From Pseudeuparius sepicola (taxonomy: Eukaryota; Arthropoda; Insecta; Coleoptera; Anthribidae), in contig OY987299.1 of the NCBI GenBank assembly GCA_963920635.1, positions 70,600,692-70,664,691 of the forward strand: a stretch of DNA of 64,000 bases, in the 5' to 3' direction. The notes under the pieces are model-generated. The model was not told the origin of the DNA and did not search any database. It saw only the letters and a list, made by a program, of their open reading frames with translations. This document shows positions 31,796 through 43,887 of the stretch, piece by piece. The first letter of the stretch is position 1. Each line of letters opens with the position of its first letter. A program made the translations under genes and the position numbers.

Positions 31796-33319
31796 GCAAA
31801 TGTGCTGTTGGCTCCTGCCTGGACTTCATTTGTTGCTTCCCAAATCATGCCTATCTTTTGATTTGGTTAATGTTGCACCGTACTGATGATTGCCAAATAG
31901 CATGAAACACGTGTATGCGGTTACTAGTTTTTTCTTTTTGTTAACTTTGAGTGTTTGCCCATTATCACCTTTTCTTGTAATTGTTACATTTACACTCGCT
32001 AATCTTACATCCTTATTTTCATTGTATCTTGGGTTATGAAGATTTCCACGCAGGTCGCTTTAGCAGCCTCCGTGGCGATGTTAGTACAAGCCCCAAAATA
32101 GGGGATGTGCTGACTGAAGCTGCAAATGTGCTGTTGGCTCCTGCCTGGACTTCATTTGTTGCTTCCCAAATCATGCCTATCTTTTGATTTGGTTAATGTT
32201 GCACCGTACTGATGATTGCCAAATAGCATGAAACACGTGTATGCGGTTACTAGTTTTTTCTTTTTGTTAACTTTGAGTGTTTGCCCATTATCACCTTTTC
32301 TTGTAATTGTTACATTTACACTCGCTAATCTTACATCCTTATTTTCATTGTATCTTGGGTTATGAAGATTTCCACGCAGGTCGCTTTAGCAGCCTCCGTG
32401 GCGATGTTAGTACAAGCCCCAAAATAGGGGATGTGCTGACTGAAGCTGCAAATGTGCTGTTGGCTCCTGCCTGGACTTCATTTGTTGCTTCCCAAATCAT
32501 GCCTATCTTTTGATTTGGTTAATGTTGCACCGTACTGATGATTGCCAAATAGCATGAAACACGTGTATGCGGTTACTAGTTTTTTCTTTTTGTTAACTTT
32601 GAGTGTTTGCCCATTATCACCTTTTCTTGTAATTGTTACATTTACACTCGCTAATCTTACATCCTTATTTTCATTGTATCTTGGGTTATGAAGATTTCCA
32701 CGCAGGTCGCTTTAGCAGCCTCCGTGGCGATGTTAGTACAAGCCCCAAAATAGGGGATGTGCTGACTGAAGCTGCAAATGTGCTGTTGGCTCCTGCCTGG
32801 ACTTCATTTGTTGCTTCCCAAATCATGCCTATCTTTTGATTTGGTTAATGTTGCACCGTACTGATGATTGCCAAATAGCATGAAACACGTGTATGCGGTT
32901 ACTAGTTTTTTCTTTTTGTTAACTTTGAGTGTTTGCCCATTATCACCTTTTCTTGTAATTGTTACATTTACACTCGCTAATCTTACATCCTTATTTTCAT
33001 TGTATCTTGGGTTATGAAGATTTCCACGCAGGTCGCTTTAGCAGCCTCCGTGGCGATGTTAGTACAAGCCCCAAAATAGGGGATGTGCTGACTGAAGCTG
33101 CAAATGTGCTGTTGGCTCCTGCCTGGACTTCATTTGTTGCTTCCCAAATCATGCCTATCTTTTGATTTGGTTAATGTTGCACCGTACTGATGATTGCCAA
33201 ATAGCATGAAACACGTGTATGCGGTTATTAGTTTTTTCTTTTTGTTAACTTTGAGTGTTTGCCCATTATCACCTTTTCTTGTAATTGTTACATTTACACT
33301 CGCTAATCTTACATCCTTA
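31796..33319 (+). repeat. 326-bp tandem satellite, about 4.7 copies
   Basis: Units start at 31796, 32122, 32448, 32774 and 33100 with GCAAATGTGCTGTTGGCTCC. The last is truncated at an (AT)n run. The copies look identical to me except for a C-to-T near 33227 in the last. The 68-residue frame in each unit is a repeat by-product with no motif. Near-identity implies recent amplification. Confidence 0.92.
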
Positions 33320-34090
33320 TATATATATATATATATATATAAGTCATATATAGAACTGAGCTACAAAAAGTGAAAAGAGGATTTATAATAGTGTTATAGA
33401 CAGTTATTCTTCCAAACATACTTAAATTGTCACTCACTCTACCTAGAACACCAATTTTCCTTGAAATCTTCTTACATATATAATTTACATGCTCCTTAAA
33501 TTTTAAATCTGAACTTACGATTACACCCAAATATTTATATTCATTCACTCTTTCAATGGCACAATTATTATTAAAAAAAATAGTTTTTCTTCTACAAATA
33601 ATTTACAAAGTTTTGGTGAACCTAATATCATAAATTTTGTTTTTGCTATATTTATTTGTAATTTATTAGCGCACATCCAATTATATACACTTAATAATTC
33701 ACTATTTAACTTTAAGTCTAAATTTCTGCAATTTTCACTATAAAAATAAATAAGTGTGTCATCTGCAAAAAAATGATATTTACAATTTTGAAAAATATAT
33801 GCCAAGTCATTTAAAAATAAAACAAATAATAAGGGATCTAGTACACTCCCTTGTGGTACACCAATTTCTACAAATGATTCATTTGACTTGAAATTTAGAC
33901 ACTTTACTATTTGTTTTCTATCATATAAATAATTTCGAAACCAATTAAGAACTACTCCGCCTAAACCATATTTTTCTAATTTCTTTAATAATTTAGACCG
34001 ATCAAATTTTTACCACTAATTAGAGATTTTCCTATATTTAATTGCCTTAAAATTATTATCGTTGAACCAATGATGACCAGGTTTTATTTT
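33320..34090 (-). mobile_element. LINE fragment, inverted partner of 34600-35500
   Basis: After an (AT)n run, the minus strand encodes the palm end and thumb of a LINE reverse transcriptase: FADDTLIYFYSENCRNLDLK, NEYKYLGVIVSSDLKFKEHV, and upstream the GVPQGS box. It shares with the plus-strand copy a large internal deletion joining the GGTAAAAA linker to TTTGATCGGTCTAAATT, so the two are an inverted duplication of one deleted copy. It additionally lacks about 170 bp near 34030. Confidence 0.75.
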
Positions 34091-34199
34091 ATATATATAT
34101 CTGTTTCTTCTTGGTTTATTTGCCTCGGCCAGAGGCCTCAGCAACTAAACTCCACATGAGTCATAAAAAGTTGAACTTCAGTGCCTTGGTACATAAATA

Positions 34200-35850
34200 A
34201 CTATTATTCAAACAAACTAAATAAATTAATTAATGACAGTGGTTTTTATCAGCTAGTTAGAAATCCAACTCATATTTTTTACGGTGGAAAAACTTTAATT
34301 GATTTGGTAATTTCAAACAATAAACTTATACAGTGTTGAGTTTTAACCAATCCAAATATTTCTGACCATAATATGCTTCACATTACTCTTGAAAATTATT
34401 CTTATTTTGATTCAATTTTTGTAGAAAAAAAATGCTTGATGATAATTTATTGAAAACAGCATTAACTCAATTAAATCATAGTTGTGACCCTCAAATGAAT
34501 ATTGAAATAATTAAGAGTACAAATTTCCAAGCTACTATTTGCAAATATTTGATACTTACATGCAAAAAGTTGAAATTAAAATAAAACCTGGTCATCATTG
34601 GTTCAACGATAATAATCTTAAGGCAATTAAATATAGGGAAGACTATTACAAGTTATATCACTTTAGAGAAACTTATGTTGATTGGGTAAATTACAAGGAA
34701 GCGCGAAATTTGGTTGTATCAAATATTCGGAAAGAAAAACGTAAATATTTTGAAGATAAAATTGATGGGTGCAAACATGAGCCGAAGCTTATGTGGCAGT
34801 GTCTAAAATCTCTAATTAGTGGTAAAAATTTGATCGGTCTAAATTATTAAAGAAATTAGAAAAATATGGTTTAGGCGGAGTAGTTCTTAATTGGTTTCGA
34901 AATTATTTATATGATAGAAAACAAATAGTAAAGTGTCTAAATTTCAAGTCAAATGAATCATTTGTAGAAATTGGTGTACCACAAGGGAGTGTACTAGATC
35001 CCTTATTATTTGTTTTATTTTTAAATGACTTGGCATATATTTTTCAAAATTGTAAATATCATTTTTTTGCAGATGACACACTTATTTATTTTTATAGTGA
35101 AAATTGCAGAAATTTAGACTTAAAGTTAAATAGTGAATTATTAAGTGTATATAATTGGATGTGCGCTAATAAATTACAAATAAATATAGCAAAAACAAAA
35201 TTTATGATATTAGGTTCACCAAAACTTTGTAAATTATTTGTAGAAGAAAAACTATTTTTTTTAATAATAATTGTGCCATTGAAAGAGTGAATGAATATAA
35301 ATATTTGGGTGTAATCGTAAGTTCAGATTTAAAATTTAAGGAGCATGTAAATTATATATGTAAGAAGATTTCAAGGAAAATTGGTGTGCTAGGTAGAGTG
35401 AGTGACAATTTAAGTATGTTTGGAAGAATAACTGTCTATAACACTATTATAAATCCTCTTTTCACTTTTTGTAGCTCAGTTCTATATATGACTTCACAAA
35501 ATGATAAGCACCGATTACAAGTATTACAGAACATAGCTATGAGAATAATTTTAAAATGTAATATGTTTACTAGTATTATAGACATGTTATGTAAGTTAGG
35601 TTGGATGAATGTTGAAAATTATTTAAAATTTAGGAGCTTAATATTTATCCACAAAATTATCTTAAATGTATGTCCACATTATTATAAAAACTACATGACA
35701 AAATTTGAGGATGTTCATAACTATGACACAAGAAAAAAGAGAACTTTTTGTTAGATCACAAGAATTTTAAATTGTCCCAAAATTCGATTTTTTTCAAGGG
35801 TTTATTGGAGTATAATAAAATTGGTAGTGAAATAAGGAACATAAAATATA
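34200..35850 (+). mobile_element. LINE fragment, plus-strand copy
   Basis: Contains the end of the endonuclease domain (ISDHNMLH-like, 34200-34500), the linker frame 34539-34850, then, across the shared deletion, the reverse transcriptase frames 35030-35290 (FADDT) and 35287-35754 (GVIVSSDLK, SSVLYMTSQNDKHRLQVLQN) to the 3' end near 35850. It is missing RT motifs 1-3, so it is dead. Sequence identity with 37590-41424 is high. Confidence 0.8.
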
Positions 35851-37584
35851 TAAATAAGTGATAAGCTTAAGAAATGATATGTTGTTAAAAATCAAATTTT
35901 ATAAAGGAGAAAATGCAAAAATTGCATATCGCACATTGGTGATGATCGTGTGAGATCAAAATGCAACTATGCAAGATTGCAAGAATATAACACCGGATCT
36001 AAATCGATCGAGGTAAAAAATCTATGCTGCAATTTCTTAGATCGTCACTCTGATGCGTCAGCTAGATTGAAAAATGCGACTCGACAAAAAAATCGGAAGT
36101 AAAATCGAAATATGAGAAAATGGTGCACATAAGAATCAAATTTTTGAAATCTTAACGTGATTGTACCACGGCATGACAGTACGATACCAATCATTTTTAT
36201 TTACGTCCAACTAGCATCTTAAAAACACTTAACTGAAAGTTCTGCAAAGTTTAACTTTCGAGTAGGTGGCTGTGAATTCATATTTGACATTGTATTGAGA
36301 TTTCAAACAACTTTTCTTAGTGTCATTCTGCTGTAGTTCTAAAAATAAGGGTACTTTACTCTTGAGGAATTTTCATATTTTTCAACCTTCCCTGTATACG
36401 AATAGAAATTTCAAAATTTTTACGGATGGGTTTTGAGTTTAAGCACAAGCAACAACTTTTATCAAGAATAATTTTTTTAGGAAACTTCAACTAAAGAAAA
36501 TTCCCATTTGTGTTCAACTTTCTGGCAGACACTGTATGTTAAAAATTATGGTGTCAAAGTAATCTTTAAAATATACACAACGTTTTTCAGTGTTTCATCA
36601 ATACTCTTCACTCCGTCGTACACTCTCTTACCTGGCACGGAAACTTATGGAAATTAACAGAAGTTCCAGATAATCATATATACCAAAAATCTATATAACA
36701 GGTTTGAGAATGGTTGCAAAGTGCAAAATCTCGTTGCAAAAATTATCCCACAGATGATATCAATGACGTCGGAACCTATAGACAGGTTTGTTTTGATAAA
36801 CGCTTGACGCCCAGAACTGATCACAATCTAAGCGCTCCATTAAATTATTCCGAAAGTGTCGCGAGATTGTCAGAAATTGCCCCTTTTTGTCGAGCCGTAG
36901 CAAACTTATTTCGACTCTGGGCTCGGAGGCTGGCGTCGTTAGACCATCCCCCGAGTCTTCAGGTGAGGTTCCGATGCTTCCGGCGTCCCAAAACAAGAAA
37001 AAACATGCGATATCTAAGTGTGATTCTGGAGGAACTATAACCGGGAATCACCGGGTGCATAGTTGGTTGATGGTTGACTTTCTGTCTTTGTTTGTAGCAT
37101 GTTTTTAGAGTAGTATGGATATATAGGTTTTGACGTCATTGGATGTTATAAATAAATGGAAACATAACTTTCTGGAATGTAGAACCTAATATTTTTATTG
37201 GAACGTAGTTTGGTGACAGGCTACTTCAACACCACTGATCTGTCAAATTTGACGGCAGTATAGAAATTCTCGTAGGTATATTCTTGTCATATATAGCTTG
37301 TTAAGTTGTGAGTCCTCCATGCCAAGATACTTATATGAATAAAAAGGAAGGAACTGTTGTAAGCATGTCAACAGAATTACTACATTTAAATGAATGTTTA
37401 TTTAAAGGAGCATATAAAAATAGTTATGAATCGTTAAGGTTTAGTGAATTATAAGAATTAGTAGTTAAATAATAATTCTCACCCTCATAATACACCAAAC
37501 TAAGAGTAGGTACCCCAGAAGCAAATGCTTGTGCGGAGGACGGGTGGCAATTACTGTTGTCTTTGAGAGGCTAGGAAAGCATAT
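35851..37584. other. No gene recognised
   Basis: Contains an isolated MITE-type end near 36537 and the third copy of the 341-980 repeat (37509-37570). A 36714-37108 segment is GC-richer with overlapping frames on both strands but no motif. A CAG/GTGAGG donor-like string lies at about 36962. Confidence 0.35.
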
Positions 37585-40500
37585 TTATATATTATGTTCC
37601 TTATTTCACTACCAATTTTATTATACTCCAATAAACCCTTGAAAAAAAATCGAATTTTGGGACAATTTAAAATTCTTGTGATCTAACAAAAAGTTCTCTT
37701 TTTTCTTGTGTCATAGTTATGAACATCCTCAAATTTTGTCATGTAGTTTTTATAATAATGTGGACATACATTTAAGATAATTTTGTGGATAAATATTAAG
37801 CTCCTAAACTTTAAATAATTTTCAGCATTCATCCAACCTAACTTACTTAACATGTCTATAATACTAGTAAACATATTACATTTTAAAATTATTCTCATAG
37901 CTATGTTCTGTAATACTTGTAATCGGTGCTTATCATTTTGTGAAGTCATATACAGGGTGTTCCTTAATAACATGCTAATACTTAAGGGGGTTATTTTTGG
38001 GCCCATTTTAAGAAAAAAACTTCATATGAACGTATGTCGTAAACGTCCTAACTTTTGAGGTATAGGGCGTTAAAGTTCATTTTTTTAAATTGAATTTTGG
38101 CTACATCTCCCGAAATAATCAAGCTGCGGAACTGAAATTTGGCACTGCTATGTTTTTGGGGATGGAGAATAAGCTGAAAATGTCAATTTCACCGTATCTC
38201 ACAGAGGGCGCCACTTGCGCTGTTTTTTGATCACGCTTTTACGCGTAACTTTTTTGAGGTTATCTTTTTGGTCCTGCAGGTCCATCATTTTAGTGCATCT
38301 TTTCATTCTGCAAGAAAAAGGTACTCTTGTTTCATAACGATTAAATCGACCGTTTGCGTTGAAATTACCAAAACGTGCCCAAAAACACCTGTTGATTCCA
38401 ATATTCGAAACATAAAATGTTCACCTACTGCTTTCAAATGTTACAGATCAACTGTACATTCAAAATGATGAAAAAAATGCCAAATGGGCATTGGTCAAAA
38501 CACCATTGGTTTTCTTGAAATAGAGTGTCCAAATTTTGTCAAATTCAATCCTTTCCATTTTGAAAGCGAATAATTTTTGGTACATTGTTCATAGGAATTT
38601 TTTTCTCAGTTTAAATGGAACAGTTGATCTGTAAAACTTGAAGGTGGTAGGTGAAAATTTTATGTTTCGAATATTGAAGTCAACAGGTGTTTTGGAGAAC
38701 GTTTTGGCAATTTCAAAGCAAACGGTTGATTTAATCGTTATGAAACAAGATTACCTTTTTCTTGTAGAATGAAAATATGCACTAAAATGATGGACCTGCA
38801 GGACCAAAAAGATAACCTCAAAAAAGTTACGCGTAAAAGCGTGATCAAAAAACAGCGCAAGTGGTGCCCTCTGTGAGATACGGTGAAATTGACATTTTCA
38901 GCTTATTCTCCATCCCCAAAAACATAGCAGTGCCAAATTTCAGTTCAGCAACTTGATTATTTCGGGAGATGTAGCCAAAATTCAATTTAAAAAAATGAAC
39001 TTTAACGCCCTGTATCTCAAAAGTTGGGACGTTTACGACATACGTTCATATGAAGTTTTTTTCTTAAAATGGGCCCAAAAATAACTCCCTTAAGTATTAG
39101 CATGTTATTAAGGAACACCCTGTATAGAACTGAGCTACAAAAAGTGAAAAGAGGATTTATAATAGTATTATAGACAGTTATTCTTCCAAACATACTTAAA
39201 TTGTCACTCACTCTACCTAGCACACAAATTTTCCTTGAAATCTTCTTACATATATAATTTACATGCTCCTTAAATTTTAAATCTGAACTTACGATTACAC
39301 CCAAATATTTATATTCATTCACTCTTTCAATGGCACAATTATTATTAAAAAAAATAGTTTTTCTTCTACAAATAATTTACAAAGTTTTGGTGAACCTAAT
39401 ATCATAAATTTTGTTTTTGCTATATTTATTTGTAATTTATTAGCGCACATCCAATTATATACACTTAATAATTCACTATTTAACTTTAACTCTAAATTTC
39501 TGTAATTTTCACTATAAAAATAAATAAGTGTGTCATCTGCAAAAAATTATATTTACAATTTTGAAAAATATATGCCAAGTCATTTAAAAATAAAAAAAAT
39601 AATAAGGGATCTAGTACACTCCCTTGTGGTACACCAATTTCTACAAATGATTCATTTGACTTGAAATTTAGACACTTTACTATTTTTTTTCTATCATATA
39701 AATAATTTCGAAACCAATTAAGAACTACTCCGCCTAAAACATATTTTTCTAATTTCTTTAATAATTTAGACCGATCAAAAGTTTCAAATGCTCTTTTTAA
39801 ATCCAAGTAAACAATACCTACAATCTTATTTTCATCTGTGGTCATTTTCCATTCATTTATTACATATTGCACAGCACTTTCACAATCATGTTTTTGTCGG
39901 AATCCTGACTAAAATTTTGATAAAATATTATTTTTCTCAATATATTCTGTCAACTGTTCATGTACAATACACTCTAAAAATTTTTCAATTGCAACTAACA
40001 TATTAATGGGTCTAAAATCTTCAGCTCGGTTAGATTTATTTATTTTTCTCACAGGTATAATAGTTGATATTTTTAAATTTTTTTGGGACAATACCTAACT
40101 CTAAAGAATCATTGATTTGAACTAATAACATTTCCCCAATTTCATTAAAATATTTCTTTATAAAACTTATGTCGATTTCGTCAGGACTTGTCTTATTTGG
40201 CAAATTAAAAACTATTTCCCTAATTTTACCTAGACTTACTTTTTCAAATTAATTCCAAAAATATATTTTTCCAAAATCAAAATCAAAACTCTTTTTAGTT
40301 ACCTACAGGAATTTTGAATGCAATTTCATAGATGCTCTTAATATAAAAGCTATTGAAATTTCTGTCACCTCATAAATATTATTTTTATAACACAAATCAT
40401 TGACCAATATTCCAAAATAGCTTTCTTTCTTTTTACCACTAATTAGAGATTTTAGACACTGCCACATAAGCTTCGGCTCATGTTTGCACCCATCAATTTT

Positions 40501-41424
40501 ATCTTCAAAATATTTACGTTTTTCTTTCCGAATATTTGATACAACCAAATTTCGCGCTTCCTTGTAATTTACCCAATCAACATAAGTTTCTCTAAAGTGA
40601 TATAACTTGTAATAGTCTTCCCTATATTTAATTGCCTTAAGATTATTATCGTTGAACCAATGATGACCAGGTTTTATTTTAATTTCAACTTTTTGCATGT
40701 AAGTATCAAATATTTGCAAATAGTAGCTTGGAAATTTGTACTCTTAATTATTTCAATATTCATTTGAGGGTCATAACTATGATTTAATTGAGTTAATGCT
40801 GTTTTCATTAAATTATCATCAAGCTTTTTTTTTCTACAAAAATTGAATCAAAATAAGAATAATTTTCAAGAGTAATGTGAAGCATATTATGGTCAGAAAT
40901 ATTTGGATTGGTTAAAACTCAACACTATATAAGTTTATTGTTTGAAATTACCAAATCAATTAAAGTTTTTCCACCGTAAAAAATATGAGTTGGATTTCTA
41001 AGTAGCTGATAAAAACCACTGTCATTAATTAATTTATTTAGTTTGTTTGAATAAAAATTATTATTTAATAGATCAATGTTAAAATCACCAAAAATTAGGA
41101 AATCATATGAAATGTAAATTCCAGTATTTTCCAACCAATGTTCTATAAAATTTAGAAATTCTGCATAAGACTGATTGGGTGAATGATATAAACCTCCTAG
41201 AATATATGTTTTCTCATTAATTTTTACATTTATAAGTAAAAACCAAATATTTTTGTCCATGTCTACCGACTCCAAAACTTTAAAATAGATATCATGTCTA
41301 ACATAAAAAATAACACCCCCTGTCTGATTACTATTAGAATTTAGTCTTATTATTATGGTAAAATTATCTAAATTAATTTCAAAATCTTCAGCCTCACTTG
41401 TAATATGAGTCTCTATTAAACCTT
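37585..41424 (-). mobile_element. APE-type LINE, nearly full length, degenerate
   Basis: Minus-strand order: endonuclease (about 41425-40925; GGVIFYVRHDI, GGLYHSPNQS, FGDFNIDLL), linker (40719-40303), RT fingers and palm (40091-39492; STIIPVRKINKS, VYLDLKRAFETFD, GVPQGSVLDPLLFFLFLNDL), then thumb (39322-37683) broken by the element 37953-39122. It is 5'-truncated directly against the right TIR of the 12.2 kb element. Several frameshifts are visible. Residue patterns fit a Jockey/CR1/L2-like clade; I cannot choose. Confidence 0.8.
37953..39122. mobile_element. 1.17 kb fold-back element in the LINE, with internal empty sites
   Basis: Begins CAGGGTGTTCCTTAATAACA and ends in its reverse complement. 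Arms of about 505 bp (to 38460 and from 38618). TA on both sides. The homologous LINE copies at 33345 and 35488 have the uninterrupted sequence CATATATAGAAC, proving the insertion and its TA duplication. The non-coding loop is about 150 bp. Confidence 0.92.
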
Positions 41425-42412
41425 CACGTCAAGGTGACTCCATCAGATTTTCAAATTTCCCGTATTTTGCCATATTGACGTCACTTCCGTCTGAGAACTG
41501 CGAGCAAAGTTCAATTTTTCAAGGTAAAACCCAAGTGCCACGTGTCAAGGTGACTGTGAGATTATTAACCTCTGACCCCTTAAAGATCATCGATCTGGTG
41601 ACCTCAAGATAACCTTCAGACCAGGGTTAACTCAAGGTGACCCCCTTAAATGTCGTCGATGTAGTAACCCCTTAAAGGTCAATTTTCAAGGTGACCCCTT
41701 AGATATTTTTAACCTATACCTATGTGATCAACCTTCACGTCAAGGTGACTCCATCACATTTTCAAATTTCCCGCATTTTGCCCTATTATTGACGTCACTT
41801 CCGTGAACTGCGAGCAAAGTTTTCTGCAATTCAAGGTGCCACGTGTCAACACGAGATTATTAACCTGTGACCCCTTAAAGATCATCGGTCTCACTTAAAT
41901 GACAACCACAGGTCATTTTTCCGCCTTGGCGGCCATATTGACGTCACTTCCGTTCCCAGAACTGTGAGCAAAGTTCAATTTTGCAAGGTAGAACCCAAGT
42001 ACCACGTGTCAAGGTGACCTCTTAAAGTTCATTGACATTCAGGTCAAGGTTAACAAGATGACCTCTTAAAGTTTATAGACCTTTAGGTCAAGGTTAACTC
42101 AAGGTGACCTTTTAAAGTTCATTGACCTTCAGGTCAAGGTTAACACGGTGACCTCTTAAAGTTCATTGACCTTTAGGTCAAGGTTACCTGAACGTGACCC
42201 CTTCAAGTTCATTGAACCCGCGGGTCAATGACCCATTAAAGGTTATCGATCTGGTAACCCCTTGACCTCTAGATAACCTTCAGGTCAAGGTTAACTGAAA
42301 GTGACCCCTTAAAGTTCATTGAACCCGCAGGTCAAGGTCATTTCAAATTTCCCGCCTTCGCGGCCATCTTGTGACGTCACTTCCGCCCTGGAGTACCCTT
42401 TGCTATACTACT
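41425..42412 (-). repeat. Right terminal inverted repeat of the 12.2 kb element
   Basis: Reverse complement of 30244 to about 31175. The CGGAAGTGACGTCA-type site recurs four times on the minus strand (near 41490, 41803, 41952 and 42386). Small indels distinguish it from the left TIR, and the left-arm duplication is absent. Confidence 0.8.
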
Positions 42413-42681
42413 ACGGGATAACTCAAACTTACTAATTATATTCCAACAAGACAGCACAAATTTAAAACACATATATGATGATCACGTGAACGTGGATATG
42501 ACCTTTCAACAGTTTAAAGAAATATGTTCCTTTTGTTGGTTAGAGAAATTTGGATTTTTAGTTATAGATAAAGATAGTTCTTTAAATAACGGTAGATACA
42601 GAAAGCATTTTGATCAGTTTATTGTACTATAAATATATATAATCTAGAAACTACATTTTAGTTTATTTACATTCTTTGAAG

Positions 42682-43863
42682 ATGAATGAGCAACTAACTA
42701 AGGAATTAATAAAAGCTAGAAAAATTGTTAAACAAAAATATCGATCCTTAAGATTGGATAAATCTAAAACGCAAAGACGTCTAGAAGAAGAATATAAACC
42801 AATAACCCAACCGTTGGAAAAACTTCTGTCGAATATAAAACAAGACGTCAAAACTGAAAGTTCGGAGCAAGAGAAAATTCCCAAAGATATTAAATATAGT
42901 TATGGTAAAATTGCTGCTTCCTCGCCGCGATCATCGATATATGCTCACAAGCCTTTACCACCATTATTACCTTTTGGAGGACTCACGTTTTTAGAAGATA
43001 GTTTTGTCCCTGAACAAGGAGACCCCTTTGAATCAACTAGTCAAGATACCGTTACTGATAAGACTATTAATGATGCTGTTGAACAAAGCCGACAATATTT
43101 GGAGGATTTATCGAGGCAACCTGGTTACCAATTATGGCTGGAAGAATTTAATCCTCTACCACGAACCTACATTGATGGACAGACACGAGGAACCTCTACA
43201 GATTACGATTACGTATATGGCATAAAACATGATATACCTACAGGAAAATTTTCGATAGGAAATGCTTTAGTTGATTTTATTGGAAAAGATATTCAAATAT
43301 TTAGAAAAAATACACTTCAACCTGATATGAAACGATTGTATGAAGGTACACCTGGACTGTACGAGTTATTGTTTAAACAAAACCCTCTAGGGTATACAAA
43401 TGCGGACAATTACATGGATATTTTAGATACAACTTCGGCATATAGGCGAAACAATGATCCTGCCGAACAAGTACAGGGTTCTTTAAATTCCAAATATGTA
43501 ACAATTGTGCGACCATGGCTTGTTCAAAAGAATATTAAAAAAAATGAAGTATTACGAACATTAGTAGAACCATCTGTGCTCAGAGAAAGATCAATGTCAG
43601 TTAGTTCACTGCCGCGACCAACTAAAAGATCGGTTACACGATCAAAGAAAGGAGGAGGCAGGAGTCTGTCTAACAAAAAGTTAGATTACGTATATTATAA
43701 TGATCCCAATGAAATTGTCGAAAGACTAAAATTACTTCTGGCATCTCAAATCGCTGGTCATACTGGTCACCACAACGAAATGATGTCTATCGCCGAGGAA
43801 CTGCGGGAAGCAAAAATTATTCAGAAGTATATAAATATACAGATTTATCAAGGAATAGGTTAG
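42682..43863 (+). CDS. DUF8207-like Polinton protein
   Basis: About 393 residues, intact; ATG at 42682 (an upstream TTG at 42676 is not a plausible eukaryotic start). Features in order: Lys/Arg-rich N-terminal helix, linker, YVYGIKHDIPTGKFSIGNAL core, GTPGLYELLFKQNPLGYT, a Ser/Lys-rich GGGRSL stretch, then YVYYNDPNEIVERLKLLLAS with AGHTGHHNEMMSIAEELREA. These strings match the domain I know as DUF8207 from insect Polinton-like proteins. Function is unknown; by position after the ATPase it may be structural. No decay is visible. Confidence 0.65.
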   Translation: MNEQLTKELIKARKIVKQKYRSLRLDKSKTQRRLEEEYKPITQPLEKLLSNIKQDVKTESSEQEKIPKDIKYSYGKIAASSPRSSIYAHKPLPPLLPFGGLTFLEDSFVPEQGDPFESTSQDTVTDKTINDAVEQSRQYLEDLSRQPGYQLWLEEFNPLPRTYIDGQTRGTSTDYDYVYGIKHDIPTGKFSIGNALVDFIGKDIQIFRKNTLQPDMKRLYEGTPGLYELLFKQNPLGYTNADNYMDILDTTSAYRRNNDPAEQVQGSLNSKYVTIVRPWLVQKNIKKNEVLRTLVEPSVLRERSMSVSSLPRPTKRSVTRSKKGGGRSLSNKKLDYVYYNDPNEIVERLKLLLASQIAGHTGHHNEMMSIAEELREAKIIQKYINIQIYQGIG

Positions 43864-43887
43864 TATGTTCATGACATTTAGGACATA

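Larger units (their letters stand above)
30244..42412. mobile_element. 12.2 kb nested element with Polinton-type termini
   Basis: Ends AGTAGTATAGCAAAGGG and its reverse complement, flanked by a perfect 6-bp duplication ACGGGA (30238-30243 and 42413-42418). Terminal inverted repeats of about 1 kb are rich in short direct repeats. AG...TC-type ends, 6-bp duplications and long TIRs are features described for Polintons. No Polinton gene lies inside: the interior has a satellite array, LINE copies and a fold-back element. It is best read as a non-autonomous Polinton derivative, later invaded. Confidence 0.8.
29774..42632 (+). pseudogene. Polinton packaging ATPase (FtsK/HerA type) split by a 12.2 kb element
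   Basis: A32-like genome-packaging ATPase. The first part, 29774-30243, has Walker A GPSGCGKT (residues 40-47) and Walker B VIIFDD (112-117). The second part, 42419-42632, has IFQQDSTNLKHIYDDHV and FWLVIDKD-like sequence (FGFLVIDKDSSL) to the stop. The element 30244-42412 and its 6-bp duplication ACGGGA lie between them. Both halves are free of stops or frameshifts, so the gene appears to have been intact when the insertion occurred. Combined length of about 230 residues fits the family. Confidence 0.88.

Noticed and set aside
31981..33165. Four identical 68-residue ORFs spaced 326 bp apart
   Set aside because: They are the satellite repeat read in one frame. No motif, and identity is at DNA level across the whole unit.
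31796..33319. CRISPR-like array
   Set aside because: Units are 326 bp, contiguous and identical, with no unique spacers; the genome is eukaryotic.
36714..37108. Host exon ending at a CAG/GTGAGG donor
   Set aside because: No partner exon, no acceptor or motif, and overlapping frames on both strands; evidence too thin.
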